A stretch of 64,000 nt of DNA from Buxus sempervirens (Eukaryota; Streptophyta; Magnoliopsida; Buxales; Buxaceae): the NCBI GenBank assembly GCA_947561395.2, contig OX387192.1, positions 35,547,520-35,611,519 on the forward strand, read 5' to 3'. Below, piece after piece: positions 43,930 through 54,075 of this stretch. The position numbers were made by a program, and so were the translations under genes. Below the pieces are notes generated by a model that saw only the letters and a list, made by a program, of their open reading frames with translations, was not told the origin of the DNA and did not search any database. How positions within the stretch are numbered: position 1 is the stretch's first letter; each line of letters opens with the position of its first letter.

Positions 43930-45789
43930 TCATGATTCAAACATTGACGAAGTAAGCGGACTACTCAAGTCCCTACTTCTCAACAGTTTCTCAATATCAA
44001 CGATCTCTGCAACAAGAGGAATTGAACACTCAGGGATTGATGGAACTGGCAAATCAGTCTCCAATATCTTTACAATCTGGTCTATTGTTGGCCTAACATA
44101 TAAATTTGGATGGGAAGCAAGAACTGCAACGAATACATATGTCTCCACGACTTTTGGCTCTCCCATATCTGCCATTACATCTTCAATGATATTCAATGCT
44201 CTCCCTTCTCTCACCAGCGACCAAGCCCAATCAGTCAACAGGCAGGTTTCATTTCATCAACAGATAAGAGCGCCTTCCTCCCACTCAAGAGCTCAAGCAA
44301 TACAACCCCAAAGCTGTAAACATCGCTCCTCCCTGTTAATTGCCCATATAAGGCGTATTCGGGAGCAACATAGCCTAGAGTGCCAGCCACCTTGGTGCTT
44401 AGATGTGATGTCCCCTCCGGCGTAAACTTCGCCAACCCAAAATCTGCCAACTTGGCTTCAAATTTCTCATCCAAGAGCACATTACTTGCTTTGATGTCTC
44501 GGTGAATGATGCCTGGTCATGCCCCACAGTGCAAGTAAGCTAGACCTCTTGTAATTCCAATGGCAATCCTCTGACAAGTTGGCCAACTAAGTTTTGTTTG
44601 AACCGATCCGAAAAGATGATTGTAGAGGCTTCCATTCGTCATCAGATCACACACAATTATCCTCTGGTGTCCATCCAAAGTTGTACTTGCAATACAATAC
44701 CCTCTCAAACCAACAAGGTTCACATGATTTACGCTAGCAATGACCTCTACCTCGTGTGCGAAGTTTTCATCACCAGCAACAGAACAGTTCTTAAACCTAG
44801 ATCTTCATTGCGACCTCCGACCCATCTGGTAATCTTCCCTTGTAAACATTACCATAGCCTCCCCTTCCAATCATGTTTTCTTTTGAGAAATTATCCGTGG
44901 CTTGTTTGATATCCTCAAATGTGAACCTAACTAGATTGGCATTCTCGTTAATCAACTGCAACCCCAAAATCAAATTCTTCTCAAATCTGAAAACTTCCTT
45001 CGTCCTCCTCTGTTTAAGAATGCTTTTCCATAGAAACCAAATCCCTAAAAAAAGCCCCAACAAGCCAATACTGCAACCAACTAAAACCCCAACAACCAAA
45101 CCATTGCGACGAACTTGCCTCTTGGAGTAGGTTTCCCAAGATATACCGTTAAAGAATAGGCACCAGAATGTTCCTTCATTGAAGGGTCCAAAAGGATTAA
45201 CCACGGCTCCAGCATAAATAGAGGGAAGGGCATTACAAGCTGTGTTATTACTGATTTCAGGTCTGACAAGATAAGACTCACGGAGACTAGACAAGCTTTT
45301 GGTGCAGGAAGCACACACAGCACTGTCCTTAAGAGATTGATTGCAACTACGTCGAAGTTCGTGGAACATGTATTTGGGAACTAGTCTCTCGAACTGCGCT
45401 CGGGATGTAATGTTCTCACAACCTTCACAGATCCAGTTGGCTTCGAAGCCGCGAAGGGACCGGATAGGGACGTCAGTGCCAAGTCTATTGACGTGGGCTT
45501 GAAATGTATGCGAACAGGATTGGGAAGCATTGGGAGGAGGAAGAAAGAATCCAGTGGTTCGAAGATATTCTGATTGAAGGACATGAATTCCGCGCATAAA
45601 GAGTTGACACTCCAGCTTTATGTCGAGAAATGCCACTTTAGGGGAGCCAATTAAATTTCCAAGAGCAGCGAAGTTTAACGTACAGGGGGCTTCGTCAAGT
45701 TTTCTACTCGAGAGTTCAATAATAGAACTACAAGTTTGAAAACCAGGGAACACTAGTCCTACAGAAACGAGTATAAAGAGAAAGAACAT
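43930..45789 (-). pseudogene. RKF3-like receptor kinase pseudogene (G6)
   Basis: The start is MFFLF at 45789 and the end is MFES at 43930. The ectodomain and membrane span are open (about 44800-45789). The N-terminal half resembles G1 (FQAHVNR) and the C-terminal half resembles G3 ([13 protein letters not shown]). Lesions: a 4-base insertion near 44797 just after the ATP lysine, a TGA in place of the glutamine codon near 44517-44520 just before the catalytic loop, and a frame change near 44236-44240 in the C-lobe. The reading stays open for 127 codons upstream of the normal start, with no sign that this is used. The damaged kinase means it is not an active receptor; a membrane-anchored ectodomain could in theory still be made. 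Confidence 0.88.
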
Positions 45790-46685
45790 CTGATTGTGGC
45801 CTGCGATATATGGGAGTGTTTCAGTAGATCGTCTGAGATGTCTAAGGGAGAATAATGGTGAGTTGGTGATTGTCGAGGACATAAAAACCTCTGGGAGGAG
45901 TTGGTGATTGTCGAGGACATGAAAACCTATGGGAGCTTCTGTTGTTTCTCTTGTTTTTATCTTTGAAAATGAGGAGGAAAAAGAAAGCAAACTACTTTGA
46001 AATTTAAGGAGGACAATAATGTTGAGTTGGTAACTCTTGAGGACACAAAGACCTCTTGGTAGCTTCTGAGAAGCCTCATCAGCTGTCTTCTTCATTGAAA
46101 GAGAAAAATGAGAAGGAAGGCTCTTGTGAGTCTTGTGAATGGTGCTGTAATGAAAATCTAGATAAATCATGTTTAATACGGCGCAATCACATTATAGGGC
46201 TTTATTATTTGGCCTTTTGAATTTTAAAAAATCAAGAACTTGTTATTTTATTTTTGAAAAATTATTTTTAAATATATAATCAGCCAATCATATGCCGCTT
46301 GTATGCATGGTTGCGCTGTCCGAGAGACGTGCACCCATGGTCCCATACAGAGCAATGTAAGGTATAATTTTGTACAGAAATTTTATACCCTTTAAATATT
46401 GTGCATCCATGCAACAGTCTGTCTAGATTATTGTTATTGCTTTCAACTTGAAAACTCATTTCTTTCTCTAGAAATAACTATGTTAAAATGTGAATGTACC
46501 CATTAGAGTGGGCCCTGCATGGGTGCACGATATTTTTGATACAAATGTTATGCGCCAGATAAATTATATTATTTTGATAAATGCATTTTGAAAATTTGAA
46601 TTGATTCAAGTTGAAGGTTTTTATTTTTATGCTTCCTTACTTTTTTACATCGATTCGCTTAGGATGCATCAGAGTAGTTATAATA

Positions 46686-46730
<45 letters not shown>

Positions 46731-46886
46731 GGTATCGAGAGTAGTTATAATATGTGTTACAGCATTTATAGGAATATAATTAAATATATAAAATTCACTC
46801 GTCTTGTCAGCATGACCTTTTGATAGGATTAGGGTATTCCTGGCACGTGCCTAGACTTCTCGCAGCTCGTGTTAATAGGGGCACCC
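45790..46886. other. G6 upstream flank
   Basis: The 5' flank of the G1/G4 type. A tandem duplication of about 32 bp lies near 45864-45930 (GAGTTGGTGATTGTCGAGGA twice). An AT microsatellite (about 46683-46715) is followed by a T run. No gene is seen. Confidence 0.6.
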
Positions 46887-46900
46887 AATGGTTGGCAGTT

Positions 46901-47052
46901 GGTCCGGATTTATGGAAGTCATGGTTCCATGCATCTTTTATTACTTATGGTTTTTGTATGGTCTCTGTGTTGTCTCTGGCTTATGGCCAATTCTCTTGTA
47001 TTATTCTTGTTTATCAATGAAAGTGCATAGCCGGGCAGTTTACCAAAAAAAA
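46901..47052 (+). mobile_element. 152-bp LINE tail with 12-14-bp target duplication
   Basis: Flanked by TGGTTGGCAGTT at 46889-46900 and 47053-47064, extendable by AA to 14 bp. The insert ends in an A run and carries a LINE 3'-UTR-like end (TTGTTTATCAATGAAAGTGC). There is no coding content. This is an extreme 5' truncation, and the perfect duplication implies a recent event. Confidence 0.85.
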
Positions 47053-47198
47053 TGGTTGGCAGTTGACTTTGACTTTCTTTCCTTCAGTGACGCTAGTATG
47101 AACACAGTTAGCGTCACGATAACGAAGACTCGTTCCAATAAAAAAAAAAAGGAGAAAAAGAAAGCAGAAGATCCCATATAGAAGGACAAATAAGCGGC

Positions 47199-47413
47199 TC
47201 GTTTACAATTTTGTACTAAATTGTTCCCTGCCCTTTTTAAATGGGAGATGCTTCCACGTGGAGCATCCCATGGTAGGTGTTTTTCATTTTTTTTTTTTAT
47301 AAATGTTTTACATGTGTTTTTCAAGTGGGGCCTATGTAAAACACATATAAAACATTTACAAAAAAATGAAAACACCTACCGTGGGATGCTCCACATGGAA
47401 GCATTCCATGGGG
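47199..47413. mobile_element. Foldback MITE, near-perfect ~75-bp arms
   Basis: The arms GATGCTTCCACGTGGAGCATC and its partner near 47385-47412 pair almost completely through GGTAGGTGTTTTTCATTTTT and TAAATGTTTTACATGTGTTTT. The outer ends seen in the 35653 copy are shortened here. The loop is very small, so a transcript would fold into a long hairpin. Confidence 0.8.
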
Positions 47414-47863
47414 TTAGTAGGCGTGACCATTTCATCTAGTGCCACTTAGTGATACCAACATGAAATGTGTGGACGAATGCCTCATTTCAAAATGGGGCCC
47501 AAATCGCAAAACACAACTCATCCAGTGGTTTTGTGGTACTACTAGATTCTTATTCTAAAGGAAATGTTTTCATAGTTTCATATTTACATGGGCATCTGTT
47601 CGTTTCATCGTAATACCGTGTTAATAAGGGTACCGAGTGATCGGAGGTTGACTTTGACTTTCTTTCGTTTGATTTGATCACGATATGTTTCAGTGACGCC
47701 AGCAATACGATAGAGTTTGAACGCAGTTAGCCTCGCGGTAATGAAGACTCGTTCCGCCAAAAAAAAAAAAAAAAAAGAAAAAGGAGAAAAAGAAAGTAGA
47801 AGATCCTGTGTAGAAGGACAAATACGCGGCTTTTTTGTTGTTGGTGCCATGCTACTCCCAGCT
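47414..47863. other. Repeated upstream flank block
   Basis: The block with GATTTGATCACGATATG, AGTGACGCCAGC, TTGAACGCAGTTAGCCTC and AAGACTCGTTCC occurs here (47640-47800) and in related form at 47080-47170 and 49370-49540. The G6 upstream region is therefore a local triplication. No gene is seen. Confidence 0.6.
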
Positions 47864-48102
47864 GGGAATGCATTGGTTTGCAATTTTGTATTGAATTGTT
47901 CCCTGCTTTTGAGGTGAGATGCTTCCATCAGTTTCATGTGGAGCATCCCACGATATGTTTTTTTTTTTTTTTTTTTACTTTTTTTGTAAATGTCTTATAT
48001 GAGTCCTATTTGAAAAACACTTAATATTAGATGCTCTACGTGAAAAAATCCCACTTCAAAGACAGGAAACAAATTAGTCAAAAATTGCAGATGATTTGTT
48101 TT
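47864..48102. mobile_element. Foldback MITE, same family as 35653
   Basis: The arms contain GAGATGCTTCCATC and TGTGGAGCATCCCACG on the left, and GATGCTCTACGTGAAAAAATCCC on the right. The flanks CTCCCAGCT (47855-47863) and CCACCAGCT (48103-48111) agree at 7 of 9 bases. It is more decayed than the copy at 47199. Confidence 0.7.
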
Positions 48103-48667
48103 CCACCAGCTAAGATGGGTTTAGTGGGCATGAGTGTTTCATCTTGTGCTACTTAGTTGTACCAACATGAAGCGTGTAGACGGATGCCCAGTTTCAATAG
48201 GGAGCTCAAATCCCAAAACTCATCTCATCCGGTGGTTCTATGGTACCACTTGATTCTATCTCTAGAGGAAATGCATTCATATTTACATGGGCATCTGATA
48301 CCATGTAATTGTACAAGAGGAGACTCTCTCCCTCCAAAAATACCTATAATTGAAGTCTGAAAGCGATTGTTATATGGTCTCATACGACATATGTCTCAAA
48401 ACTGATCCAAAGACGACTTGACTTCAAAAAAAAAACAGTCAAAAAAATAAATTTAAACGTTTCTACAGCCTGTCGTGTAGACCTTGTATTACACGTGGTT
48501 TAGGTACATATCTAATGAATAAGGTTCATCTCTTTTCGAAAGGAAAGTTGAGCGGTTTCATCAACAGAAATTTCCTAAATCTCATCCCTCAAGACACAAT
48601 GTATGGGGGTCCCACAAGCCAAATATTTTATAATGAATTTTTTCATCGATGAGTCCCACATGCAATG

Positions 48668-48832
48668 TGAATTGGGTATCGTTTTACAGAAATCAGGCGA
48701 CGCGACTTGACCCGAATTCCATACACCTGCTTTGTCAAATTCGAACATGGTATCCGAACTGATCGAATGATCCATCTTCCCCATAAGAAATCGATAACTC
48801 GGCATCGTAAAATGGCTTTTTCCAGCAGCCAT
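48668..48832 (-). pseudogene. 5' fragment of an S40-like senescence regulator gene
   Basis: The minus strand reads 55 codons from ATG at 48832 (MAAGKSHFTMPSYRFLMG) through FEFDKAGVWNSG and ASPDFCKTIPNS. This is the N-terminal signature of plant senescence-regulator (S40/DUF584) proteins: PSYRFL, then an acidic EFD block and VWNS. At 48668 the match stops and cluster flank DNA (the CCCACATGCAATGTG phrase) takes over, so the rest of the gene is absent. DNA upstream of the ATG (to about 49240) is foreign to the flank and may be the original 5' UTR and promoter. It looks like a captured, truncated copy. The family call is from memory of the motif. Confidence 0.6.
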
Positions 48833-49240
48833 TAAAAGGAAAAATTTTCTTTATCGAAAAAGAAAGAAGACGAATAAAATGGGAGAGACGAAAATTTTTT
48901 CAAACTGATAAGATGTGGGGTAGGGTTCCTTTTTGGGTTTTGAGGACGATGAGTACAGACTAACCCAAGGAGAGTTAGTCAAAGGGTTCGTTTGAAACTG
49001 ACAAAGACGGAGAAATAAAAGCCAAACACCATAAGTTTCTATAACTTTTTGTGTAGACACGTGGCGTTTAATTATTGACATTGTAATTTTGTAAGAGTGG
49101 GGGCGTAGAAGAAGATGCTGGTTCCACATTTAAATGAGGGGGGCCACCATTTATTTGAGTGACCAACTATTTAATTTGGGAGGCCTCACATACCAAATGT
49201 GAGGGGATGTCTACAGCACATGCTCTAAACATCTGCAAGA
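48833..49240 (-). promoter_or_regulatory. Putative 5' UTR/promoter of the captured S40-like fragment
   Basis: About 400 bp upstream (on the minus strand) of the S40-like ATG have no counterpart in the other cluster flanks, while DNA on both sides does. A pyrimidine-rich leader (CTTCTTTCTTTTTCG) precedes the ATG. No TATA box is assigned with confidence. If transcribed, it would run leftward into the flank. Confidence 0.35.
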
Positions 49241-49558
49241 AGTGTTACAACATTTAGATGTTAAGAGTATAATTAAATATATAAAATTCAGTCCTGTTGT
49301 CAACTTAGGTTTTGTAGGATTAGCGTATTGTTGACATGTGCCCAGACTTCTCAGAGCCCGTGTTAATAAGGGCACCCAGTGATTGGAGGTTGACTTCGAC
49401 TTTCTTTCTTTGAATGATTTGATCATGATATGTTCCAGTGACGCCAGCGATACTATGTGGAGTTTGAACGCAGTTAGCCTCATGGTAACGAAGACTCGTT
49501 CCAATAAATAAAAAAAAAAAGAGAAAAAGAAAGTAAAAAATCCATTCTACCACCAGCT
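49241..49558. other. Repeated upstream flank block
   Basis: The third copy of the block described at 47414-47863, starting with AATATATAAAATTCAGTC (compare 46785). No gene is seen. Confidence 0.55.
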
Positions 49559-49692
49559 GGGAATGAAATCATTTGCAATTTTGTACTGAATTGTTCCCTG
49601 CTGTTAAAGTGGGATGCTTCCACGTGGAACATCCCACGTTAAGTGATTTTCAAGTGTGGCTCATGTAAAACATTTACAAAAAAGTAAAAAAT
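49559..49692. mobile_element. Foldback MITE, right part missing
   Basis: Preceded by CCACCAGCT (49550-49558). It begins GGGAATGAAATCATTTGC and carries GTGGGATGCTTCCACGTGGAAC. The right arm is lost after AAAACATTTACAAAAAAG, where flank DNA resumes. Confidence 0.65.
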
Positions 49693-50676
49693 CTGTTAGT
49701 GGGTGTGATTGTTTCATCTGGTGTCACTTAATGGTACCAACGTGAAACGTGCGGACGAATACCCACTTTCAATAGGGAATTCAAATCCCAAAACACATCT
49801 CATCCGGTGGTTTTTTGAGACCACTGGATTCTAGCTCTAGAAGAAATGCATTCATATCTACAGGGGTATCTCTCCATTTCACTCTAATACCATGTAATTG
49901 CACAAGAGGACAATGTCTCTCTCCAATAATACCTCCATTGAAGCCCAAAAGCGATTGTTAAATGGTCTCATACCACATACCACACACGAACGGCAAATTT
50001 TAAACGCGCGCTTCTATAGCCGGCCGTGTAGACTTTGTATTACATGTGGTATAGGTAGCAAATTGAAAGGGACATATCTAATGAATAAGGTTCAACTCTT
50101 TTCCAAAAGGAAATTGAAAGGGACAGAAATTTCCTAAATCTCATCCCTCAAGCAAGATACAATGTATGTGGATCCCACAAGCCAAATATTTTATAATGAA
50201 TTTTTTCATCGATGGGTCCCATATGCAACGTGTCTTGATTGAGGGTGAGATGTAGGAAATTTGCACACAGCCCGAGCGTTTAAAAGCAAGCATCTTCCAT
50301 TGCCAAGTTGAGCGGTCATAATTTCCTACTTGCTTAGCCACTTAGACTGCTTGTCTCGTGACAGAGAATAGACGTCAAAAGCAAGCACCTTCCATTGCCA
50401 AATTGATTTTTCAAAGAGATATCACCCATGACTTTGTTATGGCAAGAATTGTGTTATTTGGTCCCAGTTTGGCATCCATTTTGAGAATGAAACTTTAATG
50501 AGTTTCAAGTGGAAAACAGTGGTTCGGTTAACACATTTGAAATGGGTTTAGCCGTTTAGGTGACACGTTTTGAGATTCTTATTTCTCATTTTGTAAATTC
50601 GGGTGGCACACCTCAAATATTTGTAAACACTAACAGGCATACTTGTAATCTTCTATAAAACATTCAGATTAATTAA
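49693..50676. other. G7 distal downstream flank
   Basis: Matches 35864-36930 downstream of G5 phrase by phrase. No gene is seen. Confidence 0.6.
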
Positions 50677-50921
50677 AGTTGTGTTTAGCATTGCTTTTGC
50701 TTTTGCTTTTTGAAGTAATAAGCATATTTGGATAGTTAGTAATTTTATTGCTTCTTAATTTTTCTTAAACAACAAGGAAAATTTGATAAGCAATAAAATT
50801 TCTTTTTCAAGAAAAACAATTCTATTGTTTTTTTATTTCATCATGAAAAGCAAAAGCATTCACTCTCCAAAATATGCTTATTGCTTCAAAAATCAAAAGC
50901 AAAAAGGTAATGCCAAACAAA
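50677..50921. mobile_element. ~245-bp MITE, copy of 36931 element
   Basis: GTTTAGCATTGCTTTTGC on the left, AAAAATCAAAAGCAAAAAGG on the right. It sits at the same place relative to G7 as the 36931 copy does to G5, so it was duplicated with the flank. Confidence 0.65.
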
Positions 50922-51433
50922 GCAAAATATGCTTTGTGTAAAATGTTAGTATGATTTATCATCCTTTCAAGCATCGAAGTGGGACTAAATAAGGAGGAAA
51001 AGATCACATCAGGCTATGTCATTAGCTGATTTGTTTGTTCTGGAAGATTACATTCGTCGGACAAAACAAGGGAACAAGAATCCTATAGGTGAATCCGGTC
51101 AATAATGTCGTGGAGCTGAGACGTAATTTTCCTTGGGTTGCATTTTCAATAATGAGAAGTAGCTACAAGAATGGGTTTCTTTAAATATGTAGAACACGGA
51201 AATCTGGAAAATGATAATATAAACTTTATACAAGACGCCCTTTAATGACAAGTGTACATTTATAGGAAAATTATGATTCCAACTTTAGAGCTTTATTGCT
51301 TATACAATACACAAACACACTACTACTGCTTAATTAATCGTATTTTTAACATTAAAACTTCTCATCAATCTTGTTTCTTCAACATCTTGATTCCAACTTT
51401 GACCAAGTATACAGATTGCTCAGCCGTTGCTTC
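50922..51433. other. G7 downstream flank
   Basis: Closely similar to 37590-38060 downstream of G5. It contains the 3' UTR of G7. No gene is seen. Confidence 0.6.
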
Positions 51434-53254
51434 TCAACAGTTCCTCAATATCAACGATCTCTGCAACAAGAGAGGAATTGAACGCTCAGGGATTGATGGA
51501 ACTGGCAGGTCAGTCTCCAATATCTTTACAATTTGATCTATTGTTGGCCTAACATATAAATTTGGATGGGAAGCAAGAACTGCAACCAATATATACTTCT
51601 CCATGACTTCTGGCTGTGCCATCTCGGCCATTCCTTCTTCAATAACATCCAATGCTCTGTTTTCTCTCACCAGCGACCAAGCCCAATCCGTAACGAGAGA
51701 GTTCTCATTCTCATTAACATGTTCTACCGCCTTCCTCCCACTTAGGAGCTCAAGCAGTACAACCCCAAAGCTGTAAACATCGCTCCTCTCTGTTAATTGC
51801 CCGTATAAGGCATACTCGGGAGCAACATAGCCCAGAGTACCAGCCACCTTCGTGCTCAGATGTGATGTCCCCTCCGGCGTAAACTTTGCCAACCCAAAAT
51901 CTGCCAACTTGGCTTCAAATTTCTCATCCAAGAGCACGTTACTTGCTTTGATGTCTCGGTGAATGATGCCTGGATGCGCCCCACAATGCAAGTAAGCCAG
52001 ACCTCTTGCAATTCCAATGGCAATCCTTTGACGAATTGGCCAACTGAGTTTAGTCTCAATTGATCCAAAAAGATGATCGTATAGGCTTCCATTAGTTATC
52101 AAATCACACACAATTATCCTTTGGTACCCAACCAAAGACGTACTCTCAGTACAATATCCTCTCAAAGCAATAAGGTTCACATGCCTTATACTGGCAATAA
52201 CCTCTACCTCATGCGCAAAGCTTTCATCACCAGCAGCAGAACAGTTCTTGAACCTCTTCACTGCGACCTCAGACCCATTTGGTACTCTCCCCTTGTAAAC
52301 GTTACTGTAGCCTCCCCTTCCAATCATGTTGTGTCTTGAGAAATTATTCGTAGCCTGTTTGATTTCCTCAAACGAGAACCTAACCAGATTGATACTCTCA
52401 CCAATTAACTGCAACCCGGAAACCGAATTCTTCTCAATTGCGACAATTTTCTTCATCCTCCTTGATTTAAGACGCCTTGTCCATAGAAACCAAATCGCTA
52501 AAACGAATCCCCACATGCCAATACTGGAACCAACTAAAACCCCGACAACCGAACCCTTGCGACGAACCGGCCGCCTCCTGGAATAATATTTCTCAAATGG
52601 ACCGCGAAGGAACAGACAACTGAAGGTTCCTTCATCGAGTGGTCCAAATTGATTAATCACAGAAGCGGCGTAAATAGAGGGAAGGGCATTACAAGTCGTG
52701 ATATTAGCTCCGGGAAGGTAAGACTCGCGGAGAGTGGACAAGCTTTTGGTGCAGGAAGTACAGGTAGCACTGCTATGAAGAGATCGATTGCAAGTACGTC
52801 GAAGATCCTGGAGCAAGGGTTCGGGAACCAGTCGCTCGAACTGAGCTCGGGACGCAATGTTCATACATCCTTGAGAGTTCCAGCTGATTTGGAAGTTGCA
52901 AAGGTTCCGGATATTGAGGTCAGGGCCAATTTTTTTGACGGAGGCTTGAAATGAAAACCAACAATGTTGGCAAGCAATCACAGGAGGAAGAAAGAAGCCG
53001 GTGGTTCGAAGATGCTCGGATTGAAGGATACGAATTCCTAGGTTGATGAGTCGACACTCCGCCGTCACGTCAAAAAATTCGGGCGGGCCTATGAACTTTG
53101 CAAGAGCATCGACGCTGAACGGACAGGAGGCCTCGTGTAGCTTTCTACTTGAGACTTCACGGGCGTCAACAGAACTGCAAGTCTGGGATGCAAGGAACAC
53201 TAATTCTACTGAAACAAGGATGAAGAGAAAGCCATTAACAATGGGGCGATACAT
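51434..53254 (-). CDS. RKF3-like SPARK receptor kinase (G7), altered tail
   Basis: A 606-aa receptor kinase from MYRPIVNGF (53254). An ATG 12 codons upstream is in frame, but G9 supports the later one. Signal peptide about 1-25, SPARK-type ectodomain to about 234 with extra cysteines (IACQHCW), membrane span about 236-258. Kinase: G-loop GRGGYSNVYKG (the third glycine is S), lysine 333, HRD 432-434, DFG 452-454, APE 478-480. Relative to its paralogs a 2-base insertion near 51470 (AAGAGAGGAATTG against AAGAGGAATTG) changes the last ~13 residues after PSIPERSIPL. The kinase fold should be unaffected. The closest relative is G9. Probably functional, with reservation about the tail. Confidence 0.88.
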   Translation of the reverse strand: MYRPIVNGFLFILVSVELVFLASQTCSSVDAREVSSRKLHEASCPFSVDALAKFIGPPEFFDVTAECRLINLGIRILQSEHLRTTGFFLPPVIACQHCWFSFQASVKKIGPDLNIRNLCNFQISWNSQGCMNIASRAQFERLVPEPLLQDLRRTCNRSLHSSATCTSCTKSLSTLRESYLPGANITTCNALPSIYAASVINQFGPLDEGTFSCLFLRGPFEKYYSRRRPVRRKGSVVGVLVGSSIGMWGFVLAIWFLWTRRLKSRRMKKIVAIEKNSVSGLQLIGESINLVRFSFEEIKQATNNFSRHNMIGRGGYSNVYKGRVPNGSEVAVKRFKNCSAAGDESFAHEVEVIASIRHVNLIALRGYCTESTSLVGYQRIIVCDLITNGSLYDHLFGSIETKLSWPIRQRIAIGIARGLAYLHCGAHPGIIHRDIKASNVLLDEKFEAKLADFGLAKFTPEGTSHLSTKVAGTLGYVAPEYALYGQLTERSDVYSFGVVLLELLSGRKAVEHVNENENSLVTDWAWSLVRENRALDVIEEGMAEMAQPEVMEKYILVAVLASHPNLYVRPTIDQIVKILETDLPVPSIPERSIPLLLQRSLILRNC

Positions 53255-53299
53255 GGGTGCACGACGGGATTGATGGAAGTTGGACATCAAGAATGGAAA

Positions 53300-54075
53300 G
53301 ATTTTTTTTTTTTTTGGGTGAAGGCAAACGAGTTACTGTAATGTTCCGGCCATATAGTCCTCACTAAGGAGAGGGGTTAAAAAGCCAGGAGGACGTTTGA
53401 TCCTGACGCAGGGATAAAAGTCCAAGGCAAAATTTGCTGAGGAATCCGCCAATAAGTTGGCTTCCCTCTAGACTAGATGCGATGTACTGAAAACAATAAA
53501 AAAAAAAATAGACTCCGGTCTTTGACTTCTGCAATGTTATCTTCCACAGTCCATGGAATCTCAGAGTTATGTCCATCAGGTCCTCTGCATATGATTCCAC
53601 AGGGAGCCAGTCCAGGGTTCCCGCGCACTGCACCATCAACATTGATCTTTCAGATTGCATTCCTTGGGTTGCTCCCATCTGATAAACATGTCTTCACTTT
53701 GGATTACGACCTTCTTTTTCTTTATCAACTCATCTGAATCGACCTACAATGCATTAAAGTTGGACATGCTTAGTGTGATCTTTGGTTTCAGACCCTCAAA
53801 GATTACTTAATTTCTTGTTTTCGAATACGGTCCAGCATAGGTTTGCCCGGGCCACAATTTTCTTAGGATCTAATCCATTCTCCTGAAGCCGCTGGAATCA
53901 CCAAGTTTTTTACTGAGGTTTGGTTTTCAAGTTTGTCAAGCATACCATACTGCCCTTGTAAATGGGCACTCTGAGAAGAGATTCAGGCACGTTTCTGGAG
54001 CATTATTTCAGAGAACACATTCCTGAAGCTGGATTTTCAGTCTTTGATGAAGCAAATCATTTTTTGTAAGACCAA
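53300..54075 (-). mobile_element. 5'-truncated LINE fragment (RNase H)
   Basis: A T run at 53300-53315 is the poly-A in minus orientation. Minus-strand translation gives an RNase H start (a KINVDGAVRGNPG-like block, near 53630-53660, through a frame change) and fragments of the zf-RVT region to about 54075. It inserted directly after the GGACATCAAGAATGGAAA phrase in the upstream flank of G7. It is decayed, with several stops. Confidence 0.7.

Noticed and set aside
44797-46170. Longer G6 protein starting 127 codons upstream of MFFLF
   Set aside because: The extension translates flank DNA that is not open in the paralogs, and it would bury the signal peptide.
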